A stretch of DNA of 62,259 nt from JAYKJB01 sp035284745 [NCBI: Candidatus Sericytochromatia bacterium] (GCA_035284745.1 JAYKIL010000001.1:1-62259); one strand, 5' to 3'; shown: positions 42,287-51,050, counted from the first letter of the stretch. Translations and numbers: made by a program. Notes: generated by a model from the letters alone, not told the origin.

Positions 42287-42799
42287 ATGGACGTTTCTAG
42301 CGTAACGAACACGCCGCTCTCCGTGGATGCCTTCATGCAAGAGTTGCAGACCATTCAAGCAACAGGGTCGAAAAAGGTGGCGATCCTGGGCAGTCGACAT
42401 TTGTCGTTGACCCATCAGCAGTTGATCGAGATGCTGGCTTACGCGTTGGTTTTGACAGGAAATCACATCATCACTTCCGGAGCGGGGGGCACCAATGCCG
42501 CGGTGGTGAAGGGCGCAAGCCGGGCCAACCCTGGAAATTTGCTGGTGATTTTGCCGCAAACCATCTCCCAGCAAACCTCCGAAAGCCAGGAACTTTTAGC
42601 CTCGTTGCCAACCATTCGTGAACACCCAGAAAGACGCCTGCTGACCCTTTCTCAGGCCTCCTCAATGTGCAACCAAGAGATCATTGAGAATTGTCAGCAA
42701 CTGATTTGCTTCCTGTATCACACAAGCCATACATTGCAAGAGGCTGTTCGCTACGCGCAGGAAAACCACAAAGTCGTTACGACCTTCTACCTCGATTGA
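42287..42799 (+). CDS. DprA/LOG-fold protein, cyanobacterial type
   Basis: A 170-aa SLOG-family (DprA/LOG fold) protein. KKVAILGSRHLSLTHQQLIE and TGNHIITSGAGGTNAAVVKG match, almost residue for residue, the short protein annotated as DNA recombination-mediator protein A in cyanobacteria; so do the segments ICFLYHTSHTLQEAVRYAQE and KVVTTFYLD. It is not full DprA (no DML1 or SAM domains). Nucleotide binding is likely from the glycine-rich loop. GAAGGAA lies upstream of ATG 42287. Its presence supports a cyanobacterial affiliation. Confidence 0.75.
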   Translation: MDVSSVTNTPLSVDAFMQELQTIQATGSKKVAILGSRHLSLTHQQLIEMLAYALVLTGNHIITSGAGGTNAAVVKGASRANPGNLLVILPQTISQQTSESQELLASLPTIREHPERRLLTLSQASSMCNQEIIENCQQLICFLYHTSHTLQEAVRYAQENHKVVTTFYLD

Positions 42800-42848
42800 G
42801 GTTGAGCCCGAATCATCCGGGCTGCTGCGCAGAATTCTGCTCGGTGTC

Positions 42849-44198
42849 TTGATGGCAGCGGGCAGCATCTCAATTGCTGCCGTGGTTCAGGATTATCGAA
42901 TGCTTGAAGCCGAGCGTGAGTCGATTGCTCTCGGACGGTTTGATGAAGCGGCTGAGCGGGCCTTGCGGATTGTTGTGCTGAAACGCCAGATTCGCGCACA
43001 ACTGCGGGCGCAGATCCCCACAGTGGTCGCCTTGGGCCGTCGCTTCCCCCGGGAAGAACCATTGCTGCGGGCCTTACATCGCTTAGACCCTGATGCCTCG
43101 TGGGATCTGCGCCTCGGTCGCTTACGCGCATTGACAGCACGGGTCGCTGACATCAGGCTCGCAGGCCTTCGCTACACCCAGCCTGATCGAAGCAGTCCAC
43201 CTCCCGCCCGCCCACATTACCCCAGAAGCCATATCGTGCCCCCGGGTTCGTCGTATGCTTTGTTCCGCTATCAACGCAACGAGCAACTCCCTCACGCTGA
43301 AAACACCTACCAACTGTCTCGCATCTCCCCGGCTGGACGCCGCGAACCGCTGGGAACCGGTTGGTCCAGTGTACTGGGGCAGTCGTGGGCCCTTCACAAG
43401 GGGGGTACGGTGGTCGCTCTTGCGCGTCCTGATGAACGCACCATTGAATTATGGGATCTCACAACCGCAAACACGCGCTGGCAGACCACGCCCGGCACAC
43501 CCGTTTATGTGGCGCTCGGAGGCGACGGCGCGAACTTGGCGGTGGCCTTCTCCAGTTACGCCCAGGGGGCATCGCGCGATCATCAACGCCTCGATATTTG
43601 GGACGGCAAAAGCGTGTGGCCGGTAAACCTCAGCCATATTTCAGATCGTGGACACCTGGCATTCGATTGGGACCCCACCGCCGACTCGCTGGTGGTCGTG
43701 GGGGCTTTGACAGGAGAAAACGCCCTCAGCGCCACAGTCCCCGGAGTCTGGGTCAACCGTCGTGGTCAGCCCTTGGTCCATTTCGAAATGCGGCGCAATG
43801 AATTATCCCGGCTGCCTTGGTGGGTGCGAGGCCCCGGCGACACCAAAGGACTGTCCATCGGTCACAGCGCATGGATTTGGGACGGTCACAGCAGCTACGC
43901 GCGGCTCCTTCCCGAGACATCCGGCCAGTGGGCATTCAGTCCGGATGGCAAATTAATGGCGGGCCTTCACGCCCACCGCCTTTTCGTGGCCGACAGAGAA
44001 GACCCTCGCGTCCGCCAGTATTTCAGCCTGCCAGGGGTCCCCAAAAACTTTCAGCCCGCTCCCGGGGGTATCGATTGGGACGCTGATGGTTTACGGATCA
44101 GCGGATGGGCCAAAGCCCCTGGCCGCAAGGGCCTTGAACCCGCGCGACTTGAGGCCGACCTGATTGCTTCTCAAGACGCTCCCGGCGGGCCCGATTGA
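42849..44198 (+). CDS. Membrane-anchored protein with propeller-like C-terminus
   Basis: At least 449 aa. An N-terminal hydrophobic helix (LMAAGSISIAAVVQDY) probably anchors the protein; the in-frame codons just upstream read RRILLGV, so the true start may be before 42849, perhaps near the stop of the previous gene, but no ATG, GTG or TTG is seen there. Residues 20-100 are helical and Arg-rich, and 130-440 are strands like RTIELWDLTTANTRWQTTPG, HQRLDIWDGKSVWPVNLSHI and GQWAFSPDGKLMAGLHAHRL, as in WD40-type propellers. It overlaps the convergent gene by 28 bp. Confidence 0.6.
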   Translation: MMAAGSISIAAVVQDYRMLEAERESIALGRFDEAAERALRIVVLKRQIRAQLRAQIPTVVALGRRFPREEPLLRALHRLDPDASWDLRLGRLRALTARVADIRLAGLRYTQPDRSSPPPARPHYPRSHIVPPGSSYALFRYQRNEQLPHAENTYQLSRISPAGRREPLGTGWSSVLGQSWALHKGGTVVALARPDERTIELWDLTTANTRWQTTPGTPVYVALGGDGANLAVAFSSYAQGASRDHQRLDIWDGKSVWPVNLSHISDRGHLAFDWDPTADSLVVVGALTGENALSATVPGVWVNRRGQPLVHFEMRRNELSRLPWWVRGPGDTKGLSIGHSAWIWDGHSSYARLLPETSGQWAFSPDGKLMAGLHAHRLFVADREDPRVRQYFSLPGVPKNFQPAPGGIDWDADGLRISGWAKAPGRKGLEPARLEADLIASQDAPGGPD

Positions 44199-45769
44199 CT
44201 TTCGGCGCGCGCCAACAGGGTGCTTTCAATCTCGTCGGCGGCCTGCTCAATGGCACGGGGCATCACGCGGTAGCTCTTGGCGAGGATCTTGACATCCACG
44301 TTTTCATTTCGCAGCCGCGTATCGGCCAATTCCACGCCCGCCGCCCAAATGGTCGGCTGCGTAAGGTCAGGAGACGCAGCCGCCTTAAATTCCCGCCACA
44401 ACCGAAATAAATCCACCGTATCGTGAACGGAGTAGCCCACGTGAAACACGGCGCGGCGCAGATTCTCCTCGACCTCGTCAGGGGGTGCCACCTCGCTCCA
44501 ACCGAGATTCTGAGCCTTATCAAAGGCCATCATCAGCGCAGGAGATGCGTGCTCTGGGACGGTAATGTCTGTCAGAGCCCATCCCCCATCCTCCTGTGCA
44601 CGGGCCACCAACCCAACCGCGTGCTTGTTGGTCCCGTTGCCCCAGCTCAGGGTGGTAAAGATCCCGCCATCTCGCGGCAGCAATTGGTGTCGCGCCCGCA
44701 CGGGACCGTCTGGAGGCTCCCCAGCGACATCCAACAGGCGTTTTAATTTCGGCAAACCAAATAATTCCAGGTACAGGGGCAACAGACCCTCGGGGTCCAA
44801 ACACGCGACCACCGCATTCGCATTCTCTTCTGCGACCGCTCGCACCCATTCGCGACACAAGCGAGACAACTGGGTCGACTCCACCTCACCCAGTTGCGCA
44901 TCCTGCAGGGGACCGGAAGTATCCCAAAGTTCTTGAAGCAACTCTTCAAACAGCGCGCGATCGCGCAAATGCAGGTACCGCAAGCGATATCCTGGAGAGC
45001 TGTAGAGACTGTCCAGAAATTTCTCAACCCCCGGGGCCTCACGCATCATGTCAAAAACAGCCTCTGCACTCAAAGGACTGTCGACCTGCATCAACAGGGC
45101 ATCCAAAACATCCATCACGCCCCCTTTTGCGGGCACGACGGATGAAAAATATTTGGCCTCAATCTCCGGCGGCGTCGGAGACACACGCCCAGGCCCCCAT
45201 TCAATCAGATGACCAATATGCAAGTCGGGGTCCCCTTCATACACGCCCTCATAGGGATACATTCGCCCGACCACCAGATCCCCCGATTGCAATTCATCGC
45301 CCAGAGGGCTTTCGCGCAGTTGAATACGCCCCCCTTGGTTCAAATCTTCCAACCACGTCACGCGAAACTGTTTCACCACCTTGAACGCCCCGTAGCGGGT
45401 GTGTGTGAGAGCCGAAAAAATCGCCCGCCCTTCCGGGGTCAAATCAGCGTCCAACTGCAGCAAAAACCGCTGCAACGGCGTCTGCGAGACGTCGCGACTC
45501 AACGTCCGATCAAGATGAAACCACGATAAAAATCGCAGAATCCGGTCGTGCTGATCCGGATCGTGGACCTCTGGCAGATCCTTCGGCGCGTGCTCCACGC
45601 CGTGCGTAAACTCCGCCCACGCTTCGCGCACAGCAGCCCCAAACCAAGGCTGCATCTCGGACCAACGATACAGCGTATCAAGGTACGGCCACAGCGGAAA
45701 TTCGTATTCAGGACTCGGTGTTTGCTCCAAGTGAGGCTCAGTCGGTGTGGGGCTCATATTCAGCATCAT
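44171..45769 (-). CDS. Protein of unknown function (532 aa)
   Basis: A large soluble protein with no recognised domain. The start is uncertain: ATG 45769 is used, with ATG 45766 and 45757 as alternatives and ATG 45817 possible. Helical segments rich in Trp and acidic residues alternate with a beta-rich middle (VVGRMYPYEGVYEGDPDLHI, GIFTTLSWGNGTNKHAVGLV). The C-terminal 100 residues are helical, ending in an acidic amphipathic helix (RAIEQAADEIESTLLARAES). No signal peptide. It is divergent from the HU gene. Confidence 0.6.
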   Translation of the reverse strand: MMLNMSPTPTEPHLEQTPSPEYEFPLWPYLDTLYRWSEMQPWFGAAVREAWAEFTHGVEHAPKDLPEVHDPDQHDRILRFLSWFHLDRTLSRDVSQTPLQRFLLQLDADLTPEGRAIFSALTHTRYGAFKVVKQFRVTWLEDLNQGGRIQLRESPLGDELQSGDLVVGRMYPYEGVYEGDPDLHIGHLIEWGPGRVSPTPPEIEAKYFSSVVPAKGGVMDVLDALLMQVDSPLSAEAVFDMMREAPGVEKFLDSLYSSPGYRLRYLHLRDRALFEELLQELWDTSGPLQDAQLGEVESTQLSRLCREWVRAVAEENANAVVACLDPEGLLPLYLELFGLPKLKRLLDVAGEPPDGPVRARHQLLPRDGGIFTTLSWGNGTNKHAVGLVARAQEDGGWALTDITVPEHASPALMMAFDKAQNLGWSEVAPPDEVEENLRRAVFHVGYSVHDTVDLFRLWREFKAAASPDLTQPTIWAAGVELADTRLRNENVDVKILAKSYRVMPRAIEQAADEIESTLLARAESQSGPPGAS

Positions 45770-45912
45770 ACCTGAAAGCGAGTCGCGCAAGGGAATATGG
45801 CAAGCAAAAGACAGCATTTAATTGAAATGGGCGCAAAAATAAAAACGACCGCAAACGATTATCTGACGACACTCTTCAGCACCTCGTCCTGATCGGGGCG
45901 GCGAGGGGGGGC

Positions 45913-45941
45913 TTGTGCTTCCGCAGGGCCGGTGCTAAGTT
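45913..45941 (+). promoter_or_regulatory. Candidate promoter of the HU gene
   Basis: TTGTGC (45913-45918), 17 bp, TAAGTT (45936-45941), 43 bp before the start codon. Confidence 0.45.
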
Positions 45942-45984
45942 AGCGGCGGTTCCCAATAAAAAGCGCGTTTTGAGGAGGTTCCAG

Positions 45985-46290
45985 GTGAACAAAGAAGAAC
46001 TGGTGAACGAGGTTGCGGGCGCTACCAAATTGTCGAAGAAAGATACGGAAACGACCGTCAATGCGATGGTTCAAGCCATCACGGATGCATTGACCCAGGG
46101 CGACAAGGTCACCTTGGTCGGATTTGGTACGTTTCAAGTTCGTGAGCGTGCTGCCCGTGAAGGCCGTAACCCTCGCACCGGTGGCGTTTTGAAGATCCCC
46201 GCCCGCAAGGCTCCCGCCTTCGCAGCCGGCAAGGGTCTCAAGGATGCCGTCAGCGGCCCCAAAGCCAAAGCCGCTAAAGCGAAGAAGTAA
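45985..46290 (+). CDS. hup: HU-family DNA-binding protein
   Basis: A 101-aa histone-like protein. GTG 45985 follows a strong GAGGAGG. The sequence VNKEELVNEVAGATKLSKKD, TLVGFGTFQVRERAARE, GRNPRTGG and IPARKAPAFAAGKGLKDAV matches HU throughout, including the DNA-arm R-x-x-R-N-P-x-T-G. The last ten residues (AKAAKAKK) are a lysine/alanine tail, longer than E. coli HU (90 aa). Bends and compacts DNA. A hairpin follows the stop. Confidence 0.95.
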   Translation: MNKEELVNEVAGATKLSKKDTETTVNAMVQAITDALTQGDKVTLVGFGTFQVRERAAREGRNPRTGGVLKIPARKAPAFAAGKGLKDAVSGPKAKAAKAKK

Positions 46291-46309
46291 GAACCACTCC
46301 TTCAAAGTG

Positions 46310-46339
46310 ACGGGCTCACATCAAACGGTGTGGGCCCGT
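46310..46339. terminator. Hairpin between HU and the convergent gene
   Basis: A 13-bp stem (ACGGGCTCACATC against GGTGTGGGCCCGT, two G·T pairs) with an AAAC loop, between two convergent genes. The T-runs on either side are weak, but the position suits a bidirectional terminator. Confidence 0.7.
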
Positions 46340-46344
46340 TAGGT

Positions 46345-46689
46345 TTAAACGGCCGTTACCTCATAGCGCAAGGCATAGACCTCCGCGTTGGGGGTTCGCG
46401 CCTCATCCCGCGCCTCGCGGATCACGCGAAGGATCACGCGCTCGTCAGCAGAAGCCGCGTTGTCTGAGATCAATGACGATAAATCGCGGCGCAAAACACC
46501 TTTCAAATTGGCTTCGTGCGCCGCTGGAGGAATCGCCACAAGGGTTCCGAGGTGAGGGATCACAGCCTCCAACGCAGCTTGAACCTCCGACATTGAGACC
46601 TGCGTATGGAGCAAGGACATCACAGGCCGCTGTTCCTCTCGACCATCGGTACTGCGTATCACGGTCTGCAACTGTAATACTATCGACAT
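46345..46689 (-). CDS. Small protein of unknown function
   Basis: A 114-aa soluble protein, no signal peptide. It starts with a strand (SIVLQLQTVIRSTDG), has a helix SEVQAALEAVIPHLGTLV, and ends with VYALRYEVTAV. The pattern resembles a small alpha/beta dimer. No family identified. It is the last gene of a minus-strand run led by the zinc-ribbon-like protein and PilT-like ATPase genes, 22 bp behind the latter. Confidence 0.55.
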   Translation of the reverse strand: MSIVLQLQTVIRSTDGREEQRPVMSLLHTQVSMSEVQAALEAVIPHLGTLVAIPPAAHEANLKGVLRRDLSSLISDNAASADERVILRVIREARDEARTPNAEVYALRYEVTAV

Positions 46690-46711
46690 AAACGCTCCTT
46701 ATTTGCCCGAC

Positions 46712-47992
46712 TCACGGGCTTTTTCTTCCCTGCGATCGATCGGCCCCGCCGGTCTGATGCACCTTAATCACTTTGATGTAATCACTGCCCGGTTCGCGAT
46801 GCAACGCCGCACGAGGCGCCGGCGCCGGACGGCCGTGCCCCGCCAACGCTCCCGCATCCTCTTGGATGGCGCGTAAAACCTCATCCAAGGCCTTCGCCAT
46901 CGCCGGCTTATCATCGAACGCCCCCAAACACGTGGCGTAATCCACCAAGCCCGCCCGAAATGCTTGCAGAAGACCCTCTCGGCGCGTCTGCATCCCTGTG
47001 TCAGGAGGCGCGGCATCGAGCACGGAGGCAAGGTCCGCAAATCGACCCTCCCGAATCAAACCCTGCACCTCAGGCGTCTGCAGCAGCACCTCAAACACTG
47101 CGATGCGACCCCTGGCGTCGCAACGCGGCACAAGGTGTTGAGACACCACACACTTCAACACCGACGCCAAACCGAGCAAAACAGAGGTGTGCTCCACCTG
47201 AGGAAAAGCATACAAAAGGCGTTCGAGGCTCTGCCGGATATCACTGGCTTGGAGGCCTGCCACAATCAGGTGTCCCGCCTGTGCCCCGCGAATCGCCAGT
47301 TCGATGCTGCTGCGCTCGCTGAGATCGCTCAGAAAAATGACCTGTGGCGTCTGGCGCAAGGCCGCGCGCAATCCGTGGCTAAAACTGTGCGTATCTTTTC
47401 CCACCTCGCGCTGAGAGACCAAACATTGACGGTGTGGATGCACCACCTCAATGGGATCATCAAGGGTCACAATATGCCCTGCGAGCGTCTCGTTCACGAA
47501 ATGGACCATCGCGGCCAGGGTCGCCGTCTTCCCCGCGCCATTGGGACCCGTCACCAAGACCAACCCCTGCTTCTCAAGCGCCACCCGCTTCAGCACGGGA
47601 GGCAAGCCCCAGGCGTCCATCGAACGCACACCCGTCTGCACCAAACGCAACACAGCAGCGACAGTTCCGGCGTTCAGGAAGACATTCACCCGAAAACGAG
47701 CCAGACCCGGCACATCCAAAGTGGTTTCCAGTTCTTTTTCCTGTTTAAATAGCTCAAGACTTGAGGGGGGCAACAGGGCGAATATCATCTGCGGCAACAC
47801 CAGCGGGTCGAACCGAAGGTGCTCAAAGCCCGGAAGGTCTTGCAGATGACCGTCCAGCAACATTCTCGGCGGCATATGCGCTTTCAAATGAAGGTCCGTC
47901 GCCCGAACGCGGACGGCCGAGTGCAAAATCGGCAGCAATGGGTTGCTGCTTTGCGCCAGCGGATCCACTTGAGCAGGACCAGGTGGGGTCAT
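46712..47992 (-). CDS. PilT/PilU-like ATPase with altered Walker B region
   Basis: A 426-aa hexameric ATPase of the type IV pilus retraction family. N-terminal PAS-like part SAVRVRATDLHLKAHMPPRM; core Walker A GPNGAGKT (residues 149-156); Asp box HIVTLDDPIEVVH; Walker B area LRQTPQVIFLSDL where PilT has LREDPDxILVGEM; then IRGAQAGHLIVAGLQA in place of ETGHLVFGTLHT; C-terminal EVQGLIREGRFADL like the PilT IRQGK signature. Loss of the Walker B Glu suggests weak or no ATP hydrolysis, or a PilU-type accessory role. It overlaps the upstream gene by 4 bp (ATGA). Confidence 0.78.
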   Translation of the reverse strand: MTPPGPAQVDPLAQSSNPLLPILHSAVRVRATDLHLKAHMPPRMLLDGHLQDLPGFEHLRFDPLVLPQMIFALLPPSSLELFKQEKELETTLDVPGLARFRVNVFLNAGTVAAVLRLVQTGVRSMDAWGLPPVLKRVALEKQGLVLVTGPNGAGKTATLAAMVHFVNETLAGHIVTLDDPIEVVHPHRQCLVSQREVGKDTHSFSHGLRAALRQTPQVIFLSDLSERSSIELAIRGAQAGHLIVAGLQASDIRQSLERLLYAFPQVEHTSVLLGLASVLKCVVSQHLVPRCDARGRIAVFEVLLQTPEVQGLIREGRFADLASVLDAAPPDTGMQTRREGLLQAFRAGLVDYATCLGAFDDKPAMAKALDEVLRAIQEDAGALAGHGRPAPAPRAALHREPGSDYIKVIKVHQTGGADRSQGRKSP

Positions 47993-48528
47993 ACAGCCCC
48001 CTTCTTGGCAGCCAACGCAGATGGCTTGACAGGCTGCAGCATGGTTTGAATTTCAGCCAGCACGGCCGGCGGTGTCGAGAGGCCATCCAGAATTCGCAGC
48101 AGTGCCTGAAAGTCCCACGTGTGATCCTCAAGCGCCACGACGGTGCCACTGAAATTCAAAACCGATTCTTGGTAACTCATACGCCGGTGCGTGATCAGTT
48201 CGTGAACCAACCGGGTCCGAAACACACCCCGGTCGTTCGTAATGGGATTCACCAATTCCCAATAGGCCCCTTGCACCTCTTCTCCGCAGTCTTGACACCG
48301 ATAACTCAAATGAGGAAACAACAAATTACGGTAGACCAAGCGACCCTCCCGTAAACGAGCCAACGCCGATCCTGCCGCGACCTGATGGGCCCGCCTGACA
48401 GCCTGGGCATCTCCCTGCTCAACAACACCCTCCTCAACGGCACTGGCAAGGCGTTCAACCACGCGATCCGCCAAACAAGGGATGGCTGAAAAGTAAATTC
48501 TGAAGGCTTCCAAAAGCAACCACTCCAC
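47989..48528 (-). CDS. Protein of unknown function with zinc-ribbon-like CxxC
   Basis: A 179-aa protein, mostly helical, with YRCQDCGEEVQGAYWELVNP forming a CxxC knuckle at residues 78-81. The N-terminal 70 residues are helical (CLADRVVERLASAVEEGVVE). No signal peptide. Its stop overlaps the ATG of the PilT-like ATPase by 4 bp, so the two are translationally coupled and may act together. No known family. Confidence 0.6.
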   Translation of the reverse strand: MEWLLLEAFRIYFSAIPCLADRVVERLASAVEEGVVEQGDAQAVRRAHQVAAGSALARLREGRLVYRNLLFPHLSYRCQDCGEEVQGAYWELVNPITNDRGVFRTRLVHELITHRRMSYQESVLNFSGTVVALEDHTWDFQALLRILDGLSTPPAVLAEIQTMLQPVKPSALAAKKGAV

Positions 48529-48669
48529 GCGTCTGGCCCATCATGTCCCTTCCATGTTTCCACGGAGAGGGGCGGTTCTAACAGGCCCTCGCGGCGTCCG
48601 ACACCCCGTGAAGTTCCCCCTCAATGTGGGAAAGTCTGAGGATGAGGATTGAAGGAGGCTGAGACATTT

Positions 48670-49779
48670 TTGTCGAACCACGTGGTGCTGGCGGGCGCCG
48701 GGCACGGGCACTTGCAGGTGTTGAGATCCCTTCAGCAACAGCCGTGGCCCCACACTGAAGTAACACTCGTGACCCCCTCGGCGGATTCACTCTATTCGGG
48801 AATGCTTCCCGGATGGATGGCCGGGCACTATGCACTGGACGAGTTAAGGCTCCGTGTCGGGGAGATGGCGACGCACGCGGGCGTCAACCTGGTCTGCGAT
48901 CGCATCGTCCGCCTCGACCCGACAGCGCAAACCATCACCCTGGCTTCCGGCCGCCGCCTCGCCTTCGATGTGTTGTCACTCAATGTCGGCGCCGATGCGC
49001 GATCGTTTGGCTTCGACACAAACGAAGAACACATCCTGCACGCGGGGCCCTCAGAGGCTTTTGTTTGCGGGTGGGAGGCCGTGATGCTTCAAAGCGAAGA
49101 ATCTGGAAGGGCTCGCCTCGCCATTGTCGGTGCCGGAGCGGCCGGTGTCGAGGTGGCGCTGGCAGCCAGTTACCGGCTGGAAAAACTGCTCGGAAATAAA
49201 GCCAGCGTCGCGATCAGTCTGATGGGCTGTGAGCGTTTGTTACCGGGTCACTCCCCCGGCGTGAAACTGCGGGCAAAAAAAGCGCTGGCTCGCCGAGACA
49301 TCCAAATGGTTTCAGGGCGGGCCACCCCCCTTGCGCCCGGCCTGATCAGCGCAGGGGGAGATCCCATCGCCGTTGACGCGCTGATTCTCGCCACCGGGCG
49401 ACAGTTGCCCCAATGGCTCACAGAATCGGGACTGGCCTTGGCTGAGGACGGCTTTTTGGCGGTGGCTCCCACCCTTCAAAGCACGTCACACCCTTCCATT
49501 TTGGCAGCAGGTGATATCGCCAGCCGTTTACAGGCCCCTCACGCCAAGTCGGGTGTCCAGGCCGTCCGAGACGGAAGATTGCTTTCCACGAATCTCCCGA
49601 GGATGTTGAAAAACCTGCCCCTGTTTGCTGAAACCCGTCGGCGGCACACGCTTTCACTGCTGGCGACGGGCGCGCGTGAGGCCATCGTGTCCTACGGCAG
49701 GATCGACGCCGAGGGCGCGTGGGCTTGGCACTGGAAAAACTTCATCGATCGCCAATTTGTCGCGCAATGTCGCAAATAA
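48670..49779 (+). CDS. NADH-dehydrogenase-like flavoprotein of the SelD-associated family
   Basis: A 369-aa pyridine-nucleotide-disulfide oxidoreductase. The start VVLAGAGHGHLQVLRSLQQQ with SADSLYSGMLPGWMAGHY is typical of the subfamily that in cyanobacteria is fused to the N-terminus of selenophosphate synthetase (SelD). The second dinucleotide motif is LAIVGAGAAGVEVALAAS, the C-terminal FAD segment SHPSILAAGDIASRLQAPHA. Here it stands alone and no selD is in view. TTG 48670 has AAGGAGG 11 nt upstream; an upstream TTG (48649) is the alternative. Electron partner and substrate unknown. Confidence 0.85.
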   Translation: MSNHVVLAGAGHGHLQVLRSLQQQPWPHTEVTLVTPSADSLYSGMLPGWMAGHYALDELRLRVGEMATHAGVNLVCDRIVRLDPTAQTITLASGRRLAFDVLSLNVGADARSFGFDTNEEHILHAGPSEAFVCGWEAVMLQSEESGRARLAIVGAGAAGVEVALAASYRLEKLLGNKASVAISLMGCERLLPGHSPGVKLRAKKALARRDIQMVSGRATPLAPGLISAGGDPIAVDALILATGRQLPQWLTESGLALAEDGFLAVAPTLQSTSHPSILAAGDIASRLQAPHAKSGVQAVRDGRLLSTNLPRMLKNLPLFAETRRRHTLSLLATGAREAIVSYGRIDAEGAWAWHWKNFIDRQFVAQCRK

Positions 49780-49934
49780 AGCCACGCTCTGATGGCATCC
49801 TCTGTTGGCACGTTGAGATCTTGAAAAGAAATTTCTATCAACTTTAACCTTGATACAACCAAGTTTTCTGCGGTGACCTCCTATAACTCCGGTGTGAGTT
49901 GTGCTGTGTGGGTCACGCAGGAAGGTAAAGAAAA

Positions 49935-50099
49935 ATGCAAAGTTTCTGGGTCTCTGTAAGCTATGACAAAGAGACGGTTTTGAGCAACTGCTTCACCGCT
50001 GAAACACGCGAAGCGGCCGTGGCCTGTATGGTGAACTACCTGAAACTGGAGTTTGACCTTCCTGAAAACAGCTTGGTCAAAGTGGCCCACCAATACTAG
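49935..50099 (+). CDS. Unassigned 54-aa protein
   Basis: A small frame preceded by CAGGAAGG at a good distance, starting MQSFWVSVSYDKETVLSNCF and ending in a VKVAHQY tail. The predicted layout is strand, helix (ETREAAVACMVNYLKLEFDL) and strand, a plausible small globular fold. Codon usage matches the neighbours. A −10-like TATAAC lies at 49882-49887. No family recognised. It stands alone in an otherwise empty 328-bp gap between convergent genes, which makes a chance ORF unlikely but not impossible. Confidence 0.6.
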   Translation: MQSFWVSVSYDKETVLSNCFTAETREAAVACMVNYLKLEFDLPENSLVKVAHQY

Positions 50100-50107
50100 G
50101 AAGTCCT

Positions 50108-50800
50108 TTACGAAGTGAGCCTGTCCACCCCGGACGGCCCCATCTCCCCCGCGCCAACGGAAGCCGTTGGCGCTTTTTGCTCAGACCCATCACACGAAAT
50201 CAGACGGGACAAGCTGAAGCCTAAAATTCCGCCGAAAACCAAATGGCCGACCATCGTCATCATCAAGGCGTAGGGGGTCAAGGGAAACAGCATCTGCCGC
50301 GCAATGGGAAAGACGGCCAAAGTCGCCCACAAACAAAGACAAACACACGCGCCAAAAATCATTCCGGTGCGCACAGCAAAGCGCTGGCCAGCAAAATAAG
50401 CCAAAGCAAGCCCTCCGCCGTCGCCCAAGTAACGATAGAAGTAGGAAAGAACAAAAACATCGCCCAGCGGCGCTTGGAAATCACCCAACATCATCCGTCC
50501 GATGTTGGGAATTCCATCCCGCAGGCCGCCCAATTCCGTCAGGGTGAGTCGCACGCCATCGTAAATGAGCGTCGCCCCCATGCCAGCAAGAATGACCAGA
50601 GCCACACATTTCAAACGTTGCGTGTTCCGCCCCGCGTACCACAGCAGCAGCAGCCACGCGGGAACCGTGACACACAGGGTCGTCCACGCCAAAGGCACCC
50701 ATCCCCCCAGCGAGGGCACCAACGCAGCCACGGGCAAAAAGCCCACGGCAGCAATAAAGAGACGCGACCAAGGCGAAAAAAACGGCAGGGATAGGATCAT
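50108..50800 (-). CDS. Integral membrane protein of unknown function
   Basis: A 230-aa protein with about six predicted membrane helices, such as LFIAAVGFLPVAALVPSLGG, VTVPAWLLLLWYAG, CVALVILAGMGATLIYDGV and ALMMTMVGHLVFGGILGFSL. A soluble tail of about 30 residues follows. No transporter or enzyme signature is seen. Its start ATG 50800 has no clear Shine-Dalgarno. It is convergent with the 54-aa gene (8 bp apart). Confidence 0.65.
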   Translation of the reverse strand: MILSLPFFSPWSRLFIAAVGFLPVAALVPSLGGWVPLAWTTLCVTVPAWLLLLWYAGRNTQRLKCVALVILAGMGATLIYDGVRLTLTELGGLRDGIPNIGRMMLGDFQAPLGDVFVLSYFYRYLGDGGGLALAYFAGQRFAVRTGMIFGACVCLCLWATLAVFPIARQMLFPLTPYALMMTMVGHLVFGGILGFSLSRLISCDGSEQKAPTASVGAGEMGPSGVDRLTS

Positions 50801-50970
50801 ATGCGGCGCCTTGTTCGCCCGACGGCGTAGATCATCTCATTTCCACGTACCCAGACGCCCATGCCCCAAAACCCGCCCTGCGCCCACCAAAGCCTCACGG
50901 GAAAAACACGCGATCGCCCGACCACGCAGCGCCTCTAAATCTGCGGCCTGGGGCTTCGATAGGGCATTCG

Positions 50971-50984
50971 CTCGTTAGAACGAG
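50971..50984. promoter_or_regulatory. Inverted repeat before the NHL lipoprotein gene
   Basis: CTCGTT-AG-AACGAG is a perfect 6+6 inverted repeat about 70 bp before the start, followed by TTGACG (50991-50996) and, 15 bp on, a TAAGGA hexamer. It could be an operator or leader hairpin. Confidence 0.3.
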
Positions 50985-51050
50985 ACGGTTTTGACGCATC
51001 GCATACTGGGGTAAGGAGGGATATTCGCTGTTTGAGTGCAGGATTCCCTG

